Part shown: piece by piece, positions 1 to 14,981 of the stretch | How positions within the stretch are numbered: the stretch's first letter is position 1 | How the letters are laid out: every line of letters begins with the position of its first letter | From: Linnemannia hyalina | Lineage: Eukaryota; Mortierellomycota; Mortierellomycetes; Mortierellales; Mortierellaceae | Length of the DNA stretch: 64,000 bases | Assembly (NCBI GenBank): GCA_019671135.1 | Contig: JAHRHY010000024.1 | Location: forward strand, 558,001-622,000 | Reading direction: 5' to 3' | The notes under the pieces: generated by a model | Told to the model about the DNA's origin: nothing | Database searches by the model: none | Seen by the model: only the letters and a program-made list of their open reading frames with translations | Made by a program: the position numbers and the translations under genes

Positions 1-1063
1 TAATACCGCGATACAGTTGTCTCTTCTGGACCAAACAACCTCAATTGCATCGAAAACTGTGGAATTGGCGAACAAACATGTACAGAATAGCATGGACTTT
101 TTTGAGGAACAAGAGGGTAAGTTTTTGATTACTGCGATGACCGAAAAAAAAAAAAAGAATCTCATTGAATTAATGTACTCAATACTCTCTTCTTTCACGC
201 GTAGGCCAATTGATGGATGCCATTTTTCAGGGCAATGTTTCCTTTTCGTCGGATTCAACGGAAAACGACGACACTTCTTACCAGCCTTCATCCTCGTGCC
301 AGGATCAGAGCTCTCCAACGCGACGCGAAACAGAGTTTCAGGATATGTACAATGGAGGTTTAGGGACGGATAACTGCGACAAAGCCCTCTGGATGGAATG
401 GCGCTTCGAAGAGGCTGATGTGTCGCCCTTCCTGTGGGACTTCAGGAGGAGCATCATTGAAAAGCACCCGAATCTTGACTCCGATGTGGAGAAGTTGTAA
501 GTTGCACTTGATCTGATTGTGCCTGAGCAGCGGAACCGTTGATGGAACTTGACTGGGATTGATATACATTCGTAGAAAGCAGCCGGTCTGATAACATTTT
601 CTGTCTGCTATCGTATCAATAGGGCAATGAATTTTATCTATTTTTTCCGGACGCGTGATACCACAAGCGGGATCTATCAGAGGTTGGGGACTGATATCTT
701 CAACCAAATAGCTAGACGATCAATCCTCCCGGGCTTGGTTATTTCCGAGGGCGAAATCGTTACCATGACCAGGATCGCGACCCAATTCTCCCAACTCTCA
801 CATTCTCAGGCTTCCGACTTCGTGCTTGACGAGCACATGCAGGAACGCCATCTGAAGCGGTTGTATATGAAGTTTGTAAAGACACCTGAACTCTGGATGA
901 TAGATTCATTATTTCCACCGCAGGTCTCGAACGAGCATGGAGTTATTCGGGCGCACTGGGATCCCCTTTTGATTACGTATATCTCAACTGTGCCTTCTTC
1001 CACTTCACATTGGTATGTTCTATCCTTTCTATCCATCCTCTCAGACCAGCATCGAGCTATCGG

Positions 1064-1095
<32 letters not shown>

Positions 1096-1789
1096 GGCCT
1101 GAATGATGTTAATCCCTCTCCCTCGTTATTTTATTCTTATTATAGGGATGCGCCCTTTCCACCATCGGAGGCTCGAAAAATGACGGAGGATCCCGTTTTG
1201 CAAGCACGAAGAATCGACTACCACATCACCACCAGTCTCCTAGGAAAGAGTTGCCACTTCTTTATCAAGGAAGCCAAGAAGGGATCGCAGGCGGCCCGCG
1301 CTTTTCAAAGGGATACTGAGAATATATCACTTGAGCTCAAGGACTCCTTGGACCATCTCTGTCGGCAAAAGGTCAACATCACCAAGGTCTCTGTTTTTGG
1401 ACTTGTGGTTGTTGGTACGTTCTCCTAGGGTATCTATCGGTCTAGGATTTGTTAATGTCCCTTTCGAGTTATTTTGTATATGATATTAACATTATTTTAT
1501 TCTTTAGTTATAATCTTGATTAGGTTGCGCTAGAGCGGTGTACGAGATAGCGTTAGTATCTCGAGGGCTGTACATCATGACTGCCTTTGCAGAGGTCTAT
1601 GTCCTACGGTCCAACACCGATATGCATTGCCTAGCCGGATCTATTGACACCTTCCAGAAGGTCAAGGCAAGGATCGACGGCTACATTCAGGCCATTGCCA
1701 CTGGAGAGTCGGAAATGGAACAGGATTGGTCGATGCCCCCCGATCAAAGTACGGGCTGGCTCAGAATTTGTTCATGGAACTGGAGGTAG
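1..1789 (+). CDS. unrecognised protein, 5' partial, five exons
   Basis: The reading frame is open to the left edge, so the start lies outside the window. Exons join in phase at 1-116, 205-496, 623-1012, 1146-1414 and 1524-1789, each with a GT..AG intron; intron 3 contains a run of about 28 T. The product is mixed alpha/beta-looking with many charged residues. A hydrophobic patch around VSVFGLVVVG lies at the exon 4/5 junction, and a segment ending in KVKARIDGY lies near the C-terminus. I recognise no domain. The frame stops at 1787-1789. A different frame (about 1765-1922) then continues with a Gly-rich and Lys/Arg-rich tail that looks coding, so the true 3' end is uncertain. The only GT..AG pair that would restore it spans 16 bases, too short for an intron. 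Confidence 0.6.
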
Positions 1790-1924
1790 TAGTGGTGGCG
1801 CTGGTGGTGGTGCCCAAAAAGTGAACAGGAAGTATAACGCGAAATTGGAGGCGCCCAAGGCAGAGGTGAGAGGCAAGCGGAAGGGGTCATTTGATAGACA
1901 GACTGAGATTGGTGATGACTGAGA

Positions 1925-4900
1925 AGATTGAGTGCTGGTCGTTTTTGTATATATTACCAACGCCACATTATTTTCAGCTCGCTGTAATGAAGATGACCTT
2001 TTATTTGAGTGATAGAAAAGGAACATATGGCAAACTTGAAATTACAGTAAGGCCCTGAAAGAGCACGACATAGACAATTTTCTCTCGCCCGGGCACTGAG
2101 TAATCGTTCAGGCCAATCCTGCTTTGTAGAAGTCCTCGGAACTTGTGCACATGCGTCGTGTATATATGAAATGAACAACGAGAGCAAAAAACCGTTAGTA
2201 CTGTTTTACACCACCTGCCATCAATAGCGATACCCAAAGAAAAATGTGTCCAAAGCAAAAAGGGGCAATGGTACCGCTCCAAAAGCGAGAACACATCGAG
2301 GGTCTTTTCGCACTTTCAATGTTTTTTGACGGAACAAAGAAACTGACAAGACATACGACGTGATCGGGGTATTTTACGTGTTCTGCCTGGGCGACAATCA
2401 ACTAATGTCCCAAAGTGTTCACGATTGACTGTGACAGAAATTGGGGGGGAGTGTCCAAACCCAAACCACCAAAGAGGAGTAGATGGTGGAGGTGAGCAGG
2501 GGTTTGGATTCCCTTGTTCCTCCTTGAAGTATCTTACAGTCGGGGAGGGGGGGGGATGGAAATTGGGAAACAAAAATGATTGACTGTAAGACAGGAGGCC
2601 GGCAACCAACACATTCCCTACCACTACTGCGCCGTCCATTGGGGGAAGAAAGAAGGAAACATGAAGAAACGCGTCAATGGAAAGGAGAAAGAGGATGGGA
2701 GAAAGAAAGTAAAGGAAAAAAAAAAAAAAAATAGAATAGGAAACCAATGGCAGGTCAAGGTCGGGCCAGATAACACTCAGGCATGACTCGGCTGGTTGAA
2801 AACTCTCTACCTCACTGATCACAGCAACATTCCCAGACATACCTTCCCTTGCCCATGCAAAAAGAAAAAGAAAAGCGGGAAGGAGCACTGGTTATGGGTC
2901 TTTTCTAGCAACGCACCTCTGATTCCACTCTTTCTTCGTTCCTCAACTATGAATGTTGGGAGGAGGGACGAGGAGAAGAAGTTCTGGAGGTAGAGGGTAA
3001 GGCGAAGGAGACCCGATGCCGACGAGTGTTATGCAAGTGATATTCTTATTGCGGTCGTTATTCGACTTAATAAAGACCGCAATGAACCACCACAAGCCGG
3101 CAGAGACAACCAGTAGCGCAACTTTAAACACAAGTACAGGGGGTGGCAATAAATATACGTACTATGAAAGCGCTCCAATGCCACTCGGGATCACTCTTCA
3201 TTCGATCTTCTCAGATCATCCAGGGTCTTCTCTTGAAAGACGGACTTCATCCTCTCGGTTGCTTTGAAGGGCGCCAATACCACTAACAATGCGATAACAT
3301 CAGCGACATCTGTAATCCGAAGCTCATTTTGATGGAGTGCGGCGATACACAGTCAATGGTAAGACTTGAACAAACACGACAAACAGTCCTCATCTCCTTT
3401 GGGTTCGCATTCATGGCCAGTGCTTTCAATTTGTGAAAGAAGGACCTCTCGCTCATCCTCATCAATCTAAGGTGATTCGTTATCTTCTCCAGAGATCGTC
3501 GGTCCAGCTTCAGGCGCTCCTGCTGTGTTGCATCCATCACAGGTTGTCGATGTGTATCCTGGCGCTGACAACTCCTACTGCTCCAGCCGCAACAGCTCTG
3601 ATTGCGCTGTGTGTATTAGCGATCCCGTAGGTGTCGTGGAGGGCATCTCTATCAAAACAGATGCAAGTGCCGATGGTGCAAATTTCAATTAGCATCTCTA
3701 CTCCACTACATTCTTCGCCTATGGGAGAGCAACGAGATCGATGAATAAAAAAATACCTTGAGGCGCATTCACCATTTTTGAAACACGACGAAACGCGTCT
3801 TCGGCATATGGTTCCGAAGCTTCAATCAATGTGTCGGCAGTCCTCATCGCTGAAAGTCGGGCTTGCCGATCCGTCCAATTTTAGGGGGTTCCAAACTTGG
3901 ACATGCCCACATTCAAATCGGAGCGTATTTCGAACAAGGTTTGAAACCCCCTATATAATAATATGACGTTCCCTTGCTTGTCTTCCATTGATCAAACTCT
4001 TCTTTAAGGTGTTTGCGGTCCGCTCCCGTAGAACATCTCTCGATGACCGACCCGTACCGACGATGATCCGTTTGCTTGTCGGTTATCTCGAAAGCCAAAA
4101 AAAAAAGCCCCTGGGATCCTGTCTGCTGGGGTCTTGGCGATCTTGTACCAGTTATCTTCTCAAGATTGGACATGAACCCTATTTGTCCCCAGAAAAAAAA
4201 TTAAACTGACTTGCTGTAAATAACGTCTTGGCTAAGGCGTAATCTTATCTACAACAGGCATTCAGGCAGACTCGAGATTCAAACAAGCGCATGGAGTCAG
4301 ATGAGCGTTTTGCAAGTCTGGGTTGATGTCGAATGCCACCATCATGGGACGCCAAAGAAGAAAACCAAACAAGAGGCAAGCGTGGTTATAGCTGTATGCA
4401 TCAGTGACAAAACATCGCTGGGCACGGAGCGCCGTACATGTCTAGCTTGTAAAACAAGCACTGACAAGAAATGGTTCATCTTTTGCGCCAACGCATTACC
4501 AATTCTGCAAAAGAATAATGTGAGCTTAGATTGTTGACAGGGCCTGGGGTGGGAGAACGTCACTGGCCTTATGGGGGATGCTAAAGTGCAGAGGGTGTAC
4601 TTGAAGCGCGTGGGATGTGCTGGAGAGAGAGGTGCTGGTTGCAGTCATGAGAGTGAGAGAATGAATGGAAAACGTGAAAAAGATGAGAGGGATGAAAAAA
4701 GAAAGTGGTGACGCACTCAATGAAGAATGGGCGGCCTCTTCTTCCGCTGGGACAAAATCTTGCACTTTCTTATGGGGTCACCCTTTCGCTCCCATTTTGC
4801 CCAAAAAAGGGAAGCGCTCCACTCAAGATCACGTGGACAAGAAGACATTGGAGTGATTCCCTTTTTTAGAAAAATTGAACAATAGGCGCATGAACTACGT

Positions 4901-5396
4901 CACCGAAGTGAGTGATCGTTGGGCCTTCTATAGTATTGGCTAATATTAATATGCCAAAATAGGAAATAGGCTGACTGGACTCCTTGGCCTTTCGTTTGAC
5001 ACTCTTCTGCCTACCAAACCCGGCTCTTGTCCTTCACCCAGGGGTGGTTTCCTTCGCTGTTCTGGGGACTGGAGGTAAAAGTGGTCGCTGTTGCTCGAGC
5101 AAGTGTCCTCGGATGGCGTTACACATGTTGTGGCCGGCCATGCATGTACTTTTAACACTTTGAACAATACAGTCGGCGGAGGTCAACTTGGCCAACGAAC
5201 TCTCTACAAGTCGGGCATTTCTTCAAAGTGTTATACTCGTTAACGCCAACGACGATGTAGCCAAGAGATCAGCCCTGAAAAATAAGGGGGAGTAAAGAGC
5301 GCCCATTATTTTTCCGTATCCTTTTTTGGGGGTTGATAACCATAGATCAGACATGTGTAGAAGAGAAATAAAATACAACTTTTTTATGGCGTCAAT
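1925..5396. other. intergenic, no supported gene
   Basis: I see only short shadow frames, A- and G-homopolymer runs (for example 2715-2731 and 2545-2555) and one imperfect inverted repeat at 3882-3953. A short minus-strand frame at 2943-3149 has one hydrophobic segment (VALLVVSAGLWWFIAVFI) but no supporting context. The last few hundred bases would hold the 3' UTR of the minus-strand kinase. Confidence 0.5.
3882..3953. repeat. imperfect inverted repeat
   Basis: The left arm TAGGGGGTTCCAAACTTGG (3882-3900) is nearly the reverse complement of the right arm CAAGGTTTGAAACCCCCTA (3935-3953), with about 34 bases between them. It could be a small hairpin or the remnant of a MITE. No flanking duplication is obvious. 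Confidence 0.4.
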
Positions 5397-9089
<3,693 letters not shown>

Positions 9090-11620
9090 TAGCGGGTGTG
9101 CAAGGTATTATTGTCGACTAGTAGGGAGTGAATGAGAGAGTGGATGGAGAATTAGAATTAGAAAGAGAAGAGAGAGCGAGATGAGATGTGATTAGATCAA
9201 CACAGACAAGTCGTTCGTTGAGCCTTGGGCCAATTGAGCAGGTGAAATATTTCATAGCTTTTTGAGAGCCTCTTTTCTTGTAAAGAATGACCTACCAAGG
9301 ATAAGCTGTTGACTGGCGAGGATTGAATAGGAATCCTTGAAGAGTCGATCGAGTCAGGCTGGGCCATGCAGTTTATGCAGGAGGAAGGGGGGAAGGTACT
9401 GGAGCTGGTCAAATGGAGGTGGTGGTGGTGTAAGTGGCTGTTGTCGTTACTACGATTGTTGCTGTCACCGGTGCGGACGCCAACGTGCTTTGAGCGAGAG
9501 TCTTTGTTGTATTGTTGTTATTATTGGCGGGAAAAGAAAAAAAAAAAAAGTAGAGAAACAAAGATACAAGACACAATTGAGGTACAGACAGTAATTGATT
9601 GAGTTAAGAAGCAATTGAAATTGAACGAAGAGTCAGAGCGAGTCAGTGACACAGGTGGCAGGACTAGTGGTACAAAGAAGGGGTGGGAGAGTGGTGGAAT
9701 AGTGGTGTATAATACAGCTGATATGGTACAACGTAAAGGGAATGAGGAAACAGAAAAGAATGAAAAGGGAATGAGAAAAAGAATGAGATGTCGATGACTG
9801 GGGAGAATGCGAAAGAGGATGAGGAAGGAGAGAAGGAGAGAAGGAAAAGACCCAAGGGAGAAGGGAGGCGGGAGACGGGAAAAAAGAAAGGGAAGAGAGA
9901 AGAGGGGAGGGGGAAGGAGAGAGAGACAGTGTGTGTATGGGGGGAGAGAGAGTGGAAAGACAGAGTGGAGAAGAGGGAAAAGAAGAGGAAGAAGAGACAA
10001 CGATTATCAGAAACAGCGGACAGGGATGAGATGGAGGGAGAGGCACAACAACAACAACAAAGAGCAGGAAACAAGCAAGTAAAAAAAAAGGAATCTAGTG
10101 GCATATCAACAGGCGGCGATGATGATGGGAAAGGAAAACGAAAGGGATCGAAAACCACCATTCGTTTCTTATACCATGTTCACAAATTCATGCAAGAACA
10201 CTAAGACACATTGCTCATGCACTTCAAGACAAAAAAAAGGCATCTGGATATGTATCCCTATATCCCTATCTAGTTTGTTGCTCTACCCCTCTTTCAATCA
10301 AAAGAAAAAAAAAAGGAGGTAGACAAGGCCCTTCCCATCCTATCCATGCATGCAAAACACTCCTAAAACAAAAGGCAAGCGAGTCCATCTCTCATCCTTC
10401 CTTTACTCATTTCTTCATAATAATGCAAGAGCTCGCTATTCCCAACCACCTAGAAAAAAACTATGCAGGTGTATCTGTCTGTCTGTCTATGAGCCTCTCG
10501 CAACTTGACCACTCTCACCTTTCATTTCGCTCGTTTCACTCTTAAACACTTGAACGACAATCTCGCTCTCTTTCGTTGCAACACTCATTCGACAACTACA
10601 CCATCTAATTCACGCACAAAAAGAGTCCATTTGATTGTTCAACCACCCATCCACTAATGCGGCTGACAAACCCATACTGCGTTCAGCCAGGACTAGAATC
10701 TCGCACTAAATCCATTTCACACCCCACCATGACCACCACATAGGTACAAAATACACACGCAACATACCTTAGCCCTATTCACTCTATATTTCACACGCCT
10801 CGCGCAGACAAAGAGCTTCGTCTTGTTTTCTTTGTCCTCAGTGCTGGATAGGATCTTGACAGAGAACACAAAAGTATAAGAAAGGGTTAACACATGCCCA
10901 TCCGACATTGTATCGATGGCCTTTATTACAACATGTCGACATTGATGCTCGACATGACCTCTCTCTCACACACATTGGCACAAAGAGAGCTAAAAAAGAA
11001 ACGTCACTTGTTGTGAGATCAAGAAGGGAGATGCAACTGTCAACGTCGCGTCCTTTTGTGTTTGTGGACCGAATGCATTGGAATGCGGATGATAGGAATC
11101 CTGTTTTTTTCCCTTCTTTGTCGATGAAGACATTGCCGCATTTTTGCCCTTTCGTCACAACCAACCAACATACCCTCGCCTTCGATCCACTACGTTCGAT
11201 TGCAAAAACTGACTGATTTTAGTTCCCATTCCACTCTCTGAGCGTCCTCTCAACTTTCTTTCTTTCTGCACCATCAAGAGCACTAATTGAAAGTACAGTA
11301 CTTCTACTTAGCCTGACTTTAACAGTCGAAGATATCATCCGATGAACTATTCGTTAACCCTTTTCTGATCGAATCTTAGACCAGCTTGATCTCAAAGGGA
11401 ATAAAGTGCAAACACAATCCATTCCACCATCGACACCAATGTTCGTCGAGCAAGTAGGTAAAGTTGTATGTTTTGCCGTGCTGTCTCTCTCGTTGTCCTT
11501 TAATAGTTGCGTTGGGTTTTGCTTGCGTGATAGACCCCTGTGGATGAGACGCCTGTTTGCGCAATTTGGTGATCTATTTGATATTTGTTTGCGTAAACAC
11601 CTCATCAGGTTCTTGCGTGT
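9090..11620. other. long intergenic region with purine-rich tract
   Basis: The 5' leader and promoter of the minus-strand kinase should lie in the left part. From about 9530 to 10090 the plus strand is almost entirely A/G (pyrimidine-rich on the kinase sense strand), common in leaders of this genome but unusually long here. Frames in this tract are low-complexity shadows. From 10100 to 11620 I see no gene. Confidence 0.5.
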
Positions 11621-11625
11621 GTCGG

Positions 11626-11680
11626 TTATCAGATGGAGGGGATTAATGATTCGGGAGTGCGGGATGATATTTTATCAGAT
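11626..11680. promoter_or_regulatory. two exact iron-GATA-factor motifs upstream of ferritin
   Basis: TTATCAGAT occurs at 11626-11634 and again at 11672-11680, each followed by GGAGG. Its reverse complement ATCTGATAA is an exact match to ATCWGATAA, the binding consensus established for fungal iron-responsive GATA repressors (SreA/Urbs1 family). The pair lies 334-388 bases before the ferritin ATG, 46 bases apart. Function here is inferred from motif and position only. Confidence 0.55.
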
Positions 11681-12013
11681 GGAGGCTTGGCAACAAGAAG
11701 GATACTCAAGACACAAGAACAAGCGCCATTTATTTTTTTGCCTTATCGAGAGCTGCATGTCAGGTGAGCATGACGACCTGGTTCGTCGTCAGAAGATGAA
11801 CCCTTCTTGGGCTGCAGAAAACTTTAAAAAGCCAACGAAAGCCTTGATTCCATGTCCTCGTCAGCCTCTCCCTCTCTTCTTTTTACTCCCACTTACACAT
11901 ACAAACACATACGCAACTCAAATTCACACCCTATTATTTTCTTCTCCTTTTCCTACTAAGCATTCCATTCCACCTCCCCTTCTCTCACCCTCTTCATTCT
12001 CATTCTATTCGTC

Positions 12014-12935
12014 ATGTCTCTCGCCAAGCAAAACTTCTCAAACGTTGTTGAGGATGCCATCAACCAGCAGGTCATGCTCGAAATGACCGCCTCCCAGACA
12101 TACCTAGCCATCGCCGCTTACATGGGCTCCGACAACGTTGCCTTGCCCGGCCTCGAAAAGTTTTTCAACGAGCAGTCCGAGGAGGTAACAACCATGCGCA
12201 GAGGCTGAACTGTGACAACAATTTTCTGTCAATCGCGAGCACTCTTGCACTGGTGTGCTGTACTCACTTGACTGACAATTGTCTTTTATCGTATTTCTCT
12301 ACACGCAATTGTCTACGAACAGGAGCGCGAGCATGCGCAACACCTCATTGACTATCAGAACAAGCGAGGAGGACTTGCCGTCATCCCATCAGTTCCTGCT
12401 CCGACCTCCGAATGGGCCTCGGCCAAGAACGCCGTCGGTATGTCATTTCATCTTGCATTTCTTTGCCTAGACTGTCCATCATCGCAATTTCCATACCATA
12501 TATATATATATATATATTAGAGTCTAATAGAGGAGGGGCATTTGTCATTTCTCGCCTTCAATTAGAATCGGCACTTCAGCTGGAAAAGGATGTCAACAAG
12601 AACTTACTTCGCATGGAGTCCCTTGCCGAGGACGAGCATGATCCCCAGATGGTCAATGTGTTGAGATCCAAGTACTTGAAGGAACAGGTCGACTCGATTG
12701 CTGAGATCGCAAAGCTGATGACTCAATTGAACAGAGGCGGTGGAGAGGGTCTTGGACTCTACCTCTTCGATCAGGTAAATTTTATCTTTGGTACGATATG
12801 CAGTCGATAGGGAGAAAGATGTATGAACTGGAGACGGAGACTAACATACACTTTATGTCTTTTTGCAACACTTGTCTGGTACCGCTTCAGACATTATTGA
12901 AGAGCGGCGTCAAGGGCGTCATCGGACAGGTTTAA
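12014..12935 (+). CDS. ferritin (heavy-chain-like, ferroxidase-competent)
   Basis: Exons 12014-12184, 12323-12437, 12566-12774 and 12891-12935 join in phase to 179 residues, the usual length of a ferritin subunit without targeting sequence. The product stores iron by oxidising Fe(II) inside a 24-subunit shell, presumably in the cytosol. Ferroxidase residues are visible: Glu23 and Tyr30 in the first helix (LEMTASQTYLAIAAYM), and Glu58 with His61 in SEEEREHAQHL. The segment QNKRGG, the helix ALQLEKDVNKNLL and the end of the fourth helix (LNEQV-like LKEQVDSIAEI) follow the animal H-chain pattern. The C-terminus is short (TLLKSGVKGVIGQV). The start is the first ATG after a long pyrimidine-rich leader. 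Ferritin is known from zygomycete-type fungi and generally missing from Dikarya. Two iron-GATA motifs lie upstream. Confidence 0.93.
12498..12518. repeat. (TA)n microsatellite in ferritin intron 2
   Basis: About ten alternating TA dinucleotides lie inside the second ferritin intron, 48 bases before the acceptor AG. Confidence 0.9.
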
Positions 12936-14981
12936 AAGCGACACCGTCATTCACCCAACAACATGATGCCCAAAAGTCCAATCCAACACATTGCGCCACC
13001 AATTCTGGTTTTGGGCTCAAAAGTGCGCGCACATCCATATAAAAATCAATTTGTACATATCACAATCAAATATCGACTCCCTTTCAATTCGGTCTCGTAG
13101 TATCATTATGTTGGGTCCATGCAACGAACAGCCTAAAGAAACACGAACGGGGACGACCTCATGATAAGCCGGGGCCTAACAAACGATAGTTGGCGTCAAA
13201 TAAGCGTCAGGCAAAGTTGATTGATGAGAGACAAAATAGGAGTCAAAGCATGGGAGGATGTTGCCTGAGATTGAGAGGAGCGCAGTAGAATCTCTTTCTT
13301 GGATATCTGTGTTTAACCTGAGTGGACTTTTTGGAATGAACAGCAAACAGAAAAGAGAGAGAGTGAGTGAATGAAGATGATTATATATCCAGGGCGGATG
13401 TAATTGATCCTCTGGTGTGCGTCATTGGAATGAGAAATGAAGGGTTGAAGAGGTAAAAATAGGAGAACGAGATGGCCTACAACCTTCTTTTTGGGTTCCG
13501 AGAAGATCGATCCAGTGAAAAGAAGGACCCAAAGAGACAGAAAAATGAAATGGATGTTAGGGGTTTGGCGGGGAGAGGGGGACGAATGAACAGTGGACAG
13601 TGAAATGACATAAAAGAGGAGAGAACATGTGGCAAAAAGGAAAAGGGAAGAAAGATGGGAAACGGTGTTGGATGGGGTATGTATGTGGTTATGTGCATGT
13701 GCGCAAGAGTGTGTGTAGAAAAGACCAAGAGCAGACTATGATGAAAGGAGGCAAGATGCGGCACAATTGGCACTCACGCCAAGCATGCTTGATTATGAGC
13801 AGGCTCTCCTCATTCACATCTTTTGATGGTTACACCGCGCGGCCAATTGTCGATTGTCGGTCAAGGGCAATAATAAGGAATAAATGCAATTATCCCAAGG
13901 GACCGACCGCCGCCACTCATCGACACGAGACAGCCACTCATTCATTTGTACGATTGTACTGTACGAGCAGTACTGAGGTGTCAAGAGACAAACGACATCG
14001 ACCACCTAAAACCACGCCCATGCCTGTTCACTAATTAATATTCCCATCTCCGCTCGCACCTCCTTTTTTTTTTTTTTTTTTTCCTTTCTACTCTCCTCTC
14101 AACTCGCTCTTCTTGCTCTTCTCTGTTCGAGTCGAGGCAAGTTGAGTTGACTGAGTATGAGATACAAAGAAGAACATGGAAGAGCGAGCAAATGATCTCG
14201 CCATGGCCATTGCCCAATTGTCCATGAACCAGAGCGAAATACCGACGGATGTGATGTGTGAGAATACAACAAATGAAACGGACATGGCGGTGGCCCTTAG
14301 TCCTCCATTCACCCCAACCTATAACCCATACATTTTACGCCTCACCCCGGCCCCCTTGTCTTTCGTTGCCTTTCTGTCCCTTTGGATTGCTTTTTGCGTT
14401 TGTTTGTTGTTTTTTCTCACTCGTTTCTCTCCTATCCTATCCTATCCTATCCTATCCTTATCCTATCCTATCGGTCATCTGTCAATTCAGACCGTTGAAG
14501 TATGTTTTAATGCCCTTGTTCCTGATCACCACACTGAATACTCGCTGGCAGCTTTATCCGTTTCACTCTCTCTCTTTTTCCCTTTTTTCTTTTTCTCTCC
14601 TTTCTTCTTTTCTTCTTCTTCTTTACCCCTCTCCAGTCCCCTCACCTGTCATCCTCACGCCCTACTCATCTAACTTAACTTTCTACTCATCATCCTTTGA
14701 TTCAAAACCTCTTCCTCCCTCCTCTTCCCTCATTCCTCTTCCCTTTCATCTTCATCTCTTCATCCCCACTTCCTCGTCTACACACTCTTCCCTGTCCTCG
14801 GATCTCAAACTTGGTTATATTAATATTATTATTATTTATTTTCCCCTGACCAGGTGTCTGTCTCACCTTTGGACTCTTCTCACACCATAAACAAAAACCT
14901 TGCCCCTCACTCCCTTGCCCTTTACTTGTACTCACTCTTGTATCTTGTACCCCACTCCACTCACGAACCATACAGCCGACT
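12936..14981. other. intergenic, pyrimidine-rich promoter of the next gene
   Basis: The first part holds the ferritin 3' UTR. From about 14040 to 14980 the plus strand is strongly C/T-rich (poly-T at 14064-14082) with a TATCC pentamer array, and probably serves as leader and promoter of the gene starting at 14982. No gene is supported; the frames seen there are low-complexity. Confidence 0.5.
14431..14472. repeat. (CCTAT)n pentanucleotide microsatellite
   Basis: Eight CCTAT units, interrupted once by TTATC, lie about 510 bases upstream of the start codon at 14982. Confidence 0.9.

Noticed and set aside
9521..10161. Ser/Pro/Phe-rich minus frames and Lys/Glu/Arg-rich plus frames around 9.5-10.2 kb.
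   Set aside because: They are translations of a purine tract, open in several frames at once, and show no start or splice context.
14176..14890. Two overlapping plus frames (165 and 210 codons) upstream of 14982.
   Set aside because: They translate a C/T-rich leader with a TATCC microsatellite; composition is purely low-complexity and the frames overlap each other.
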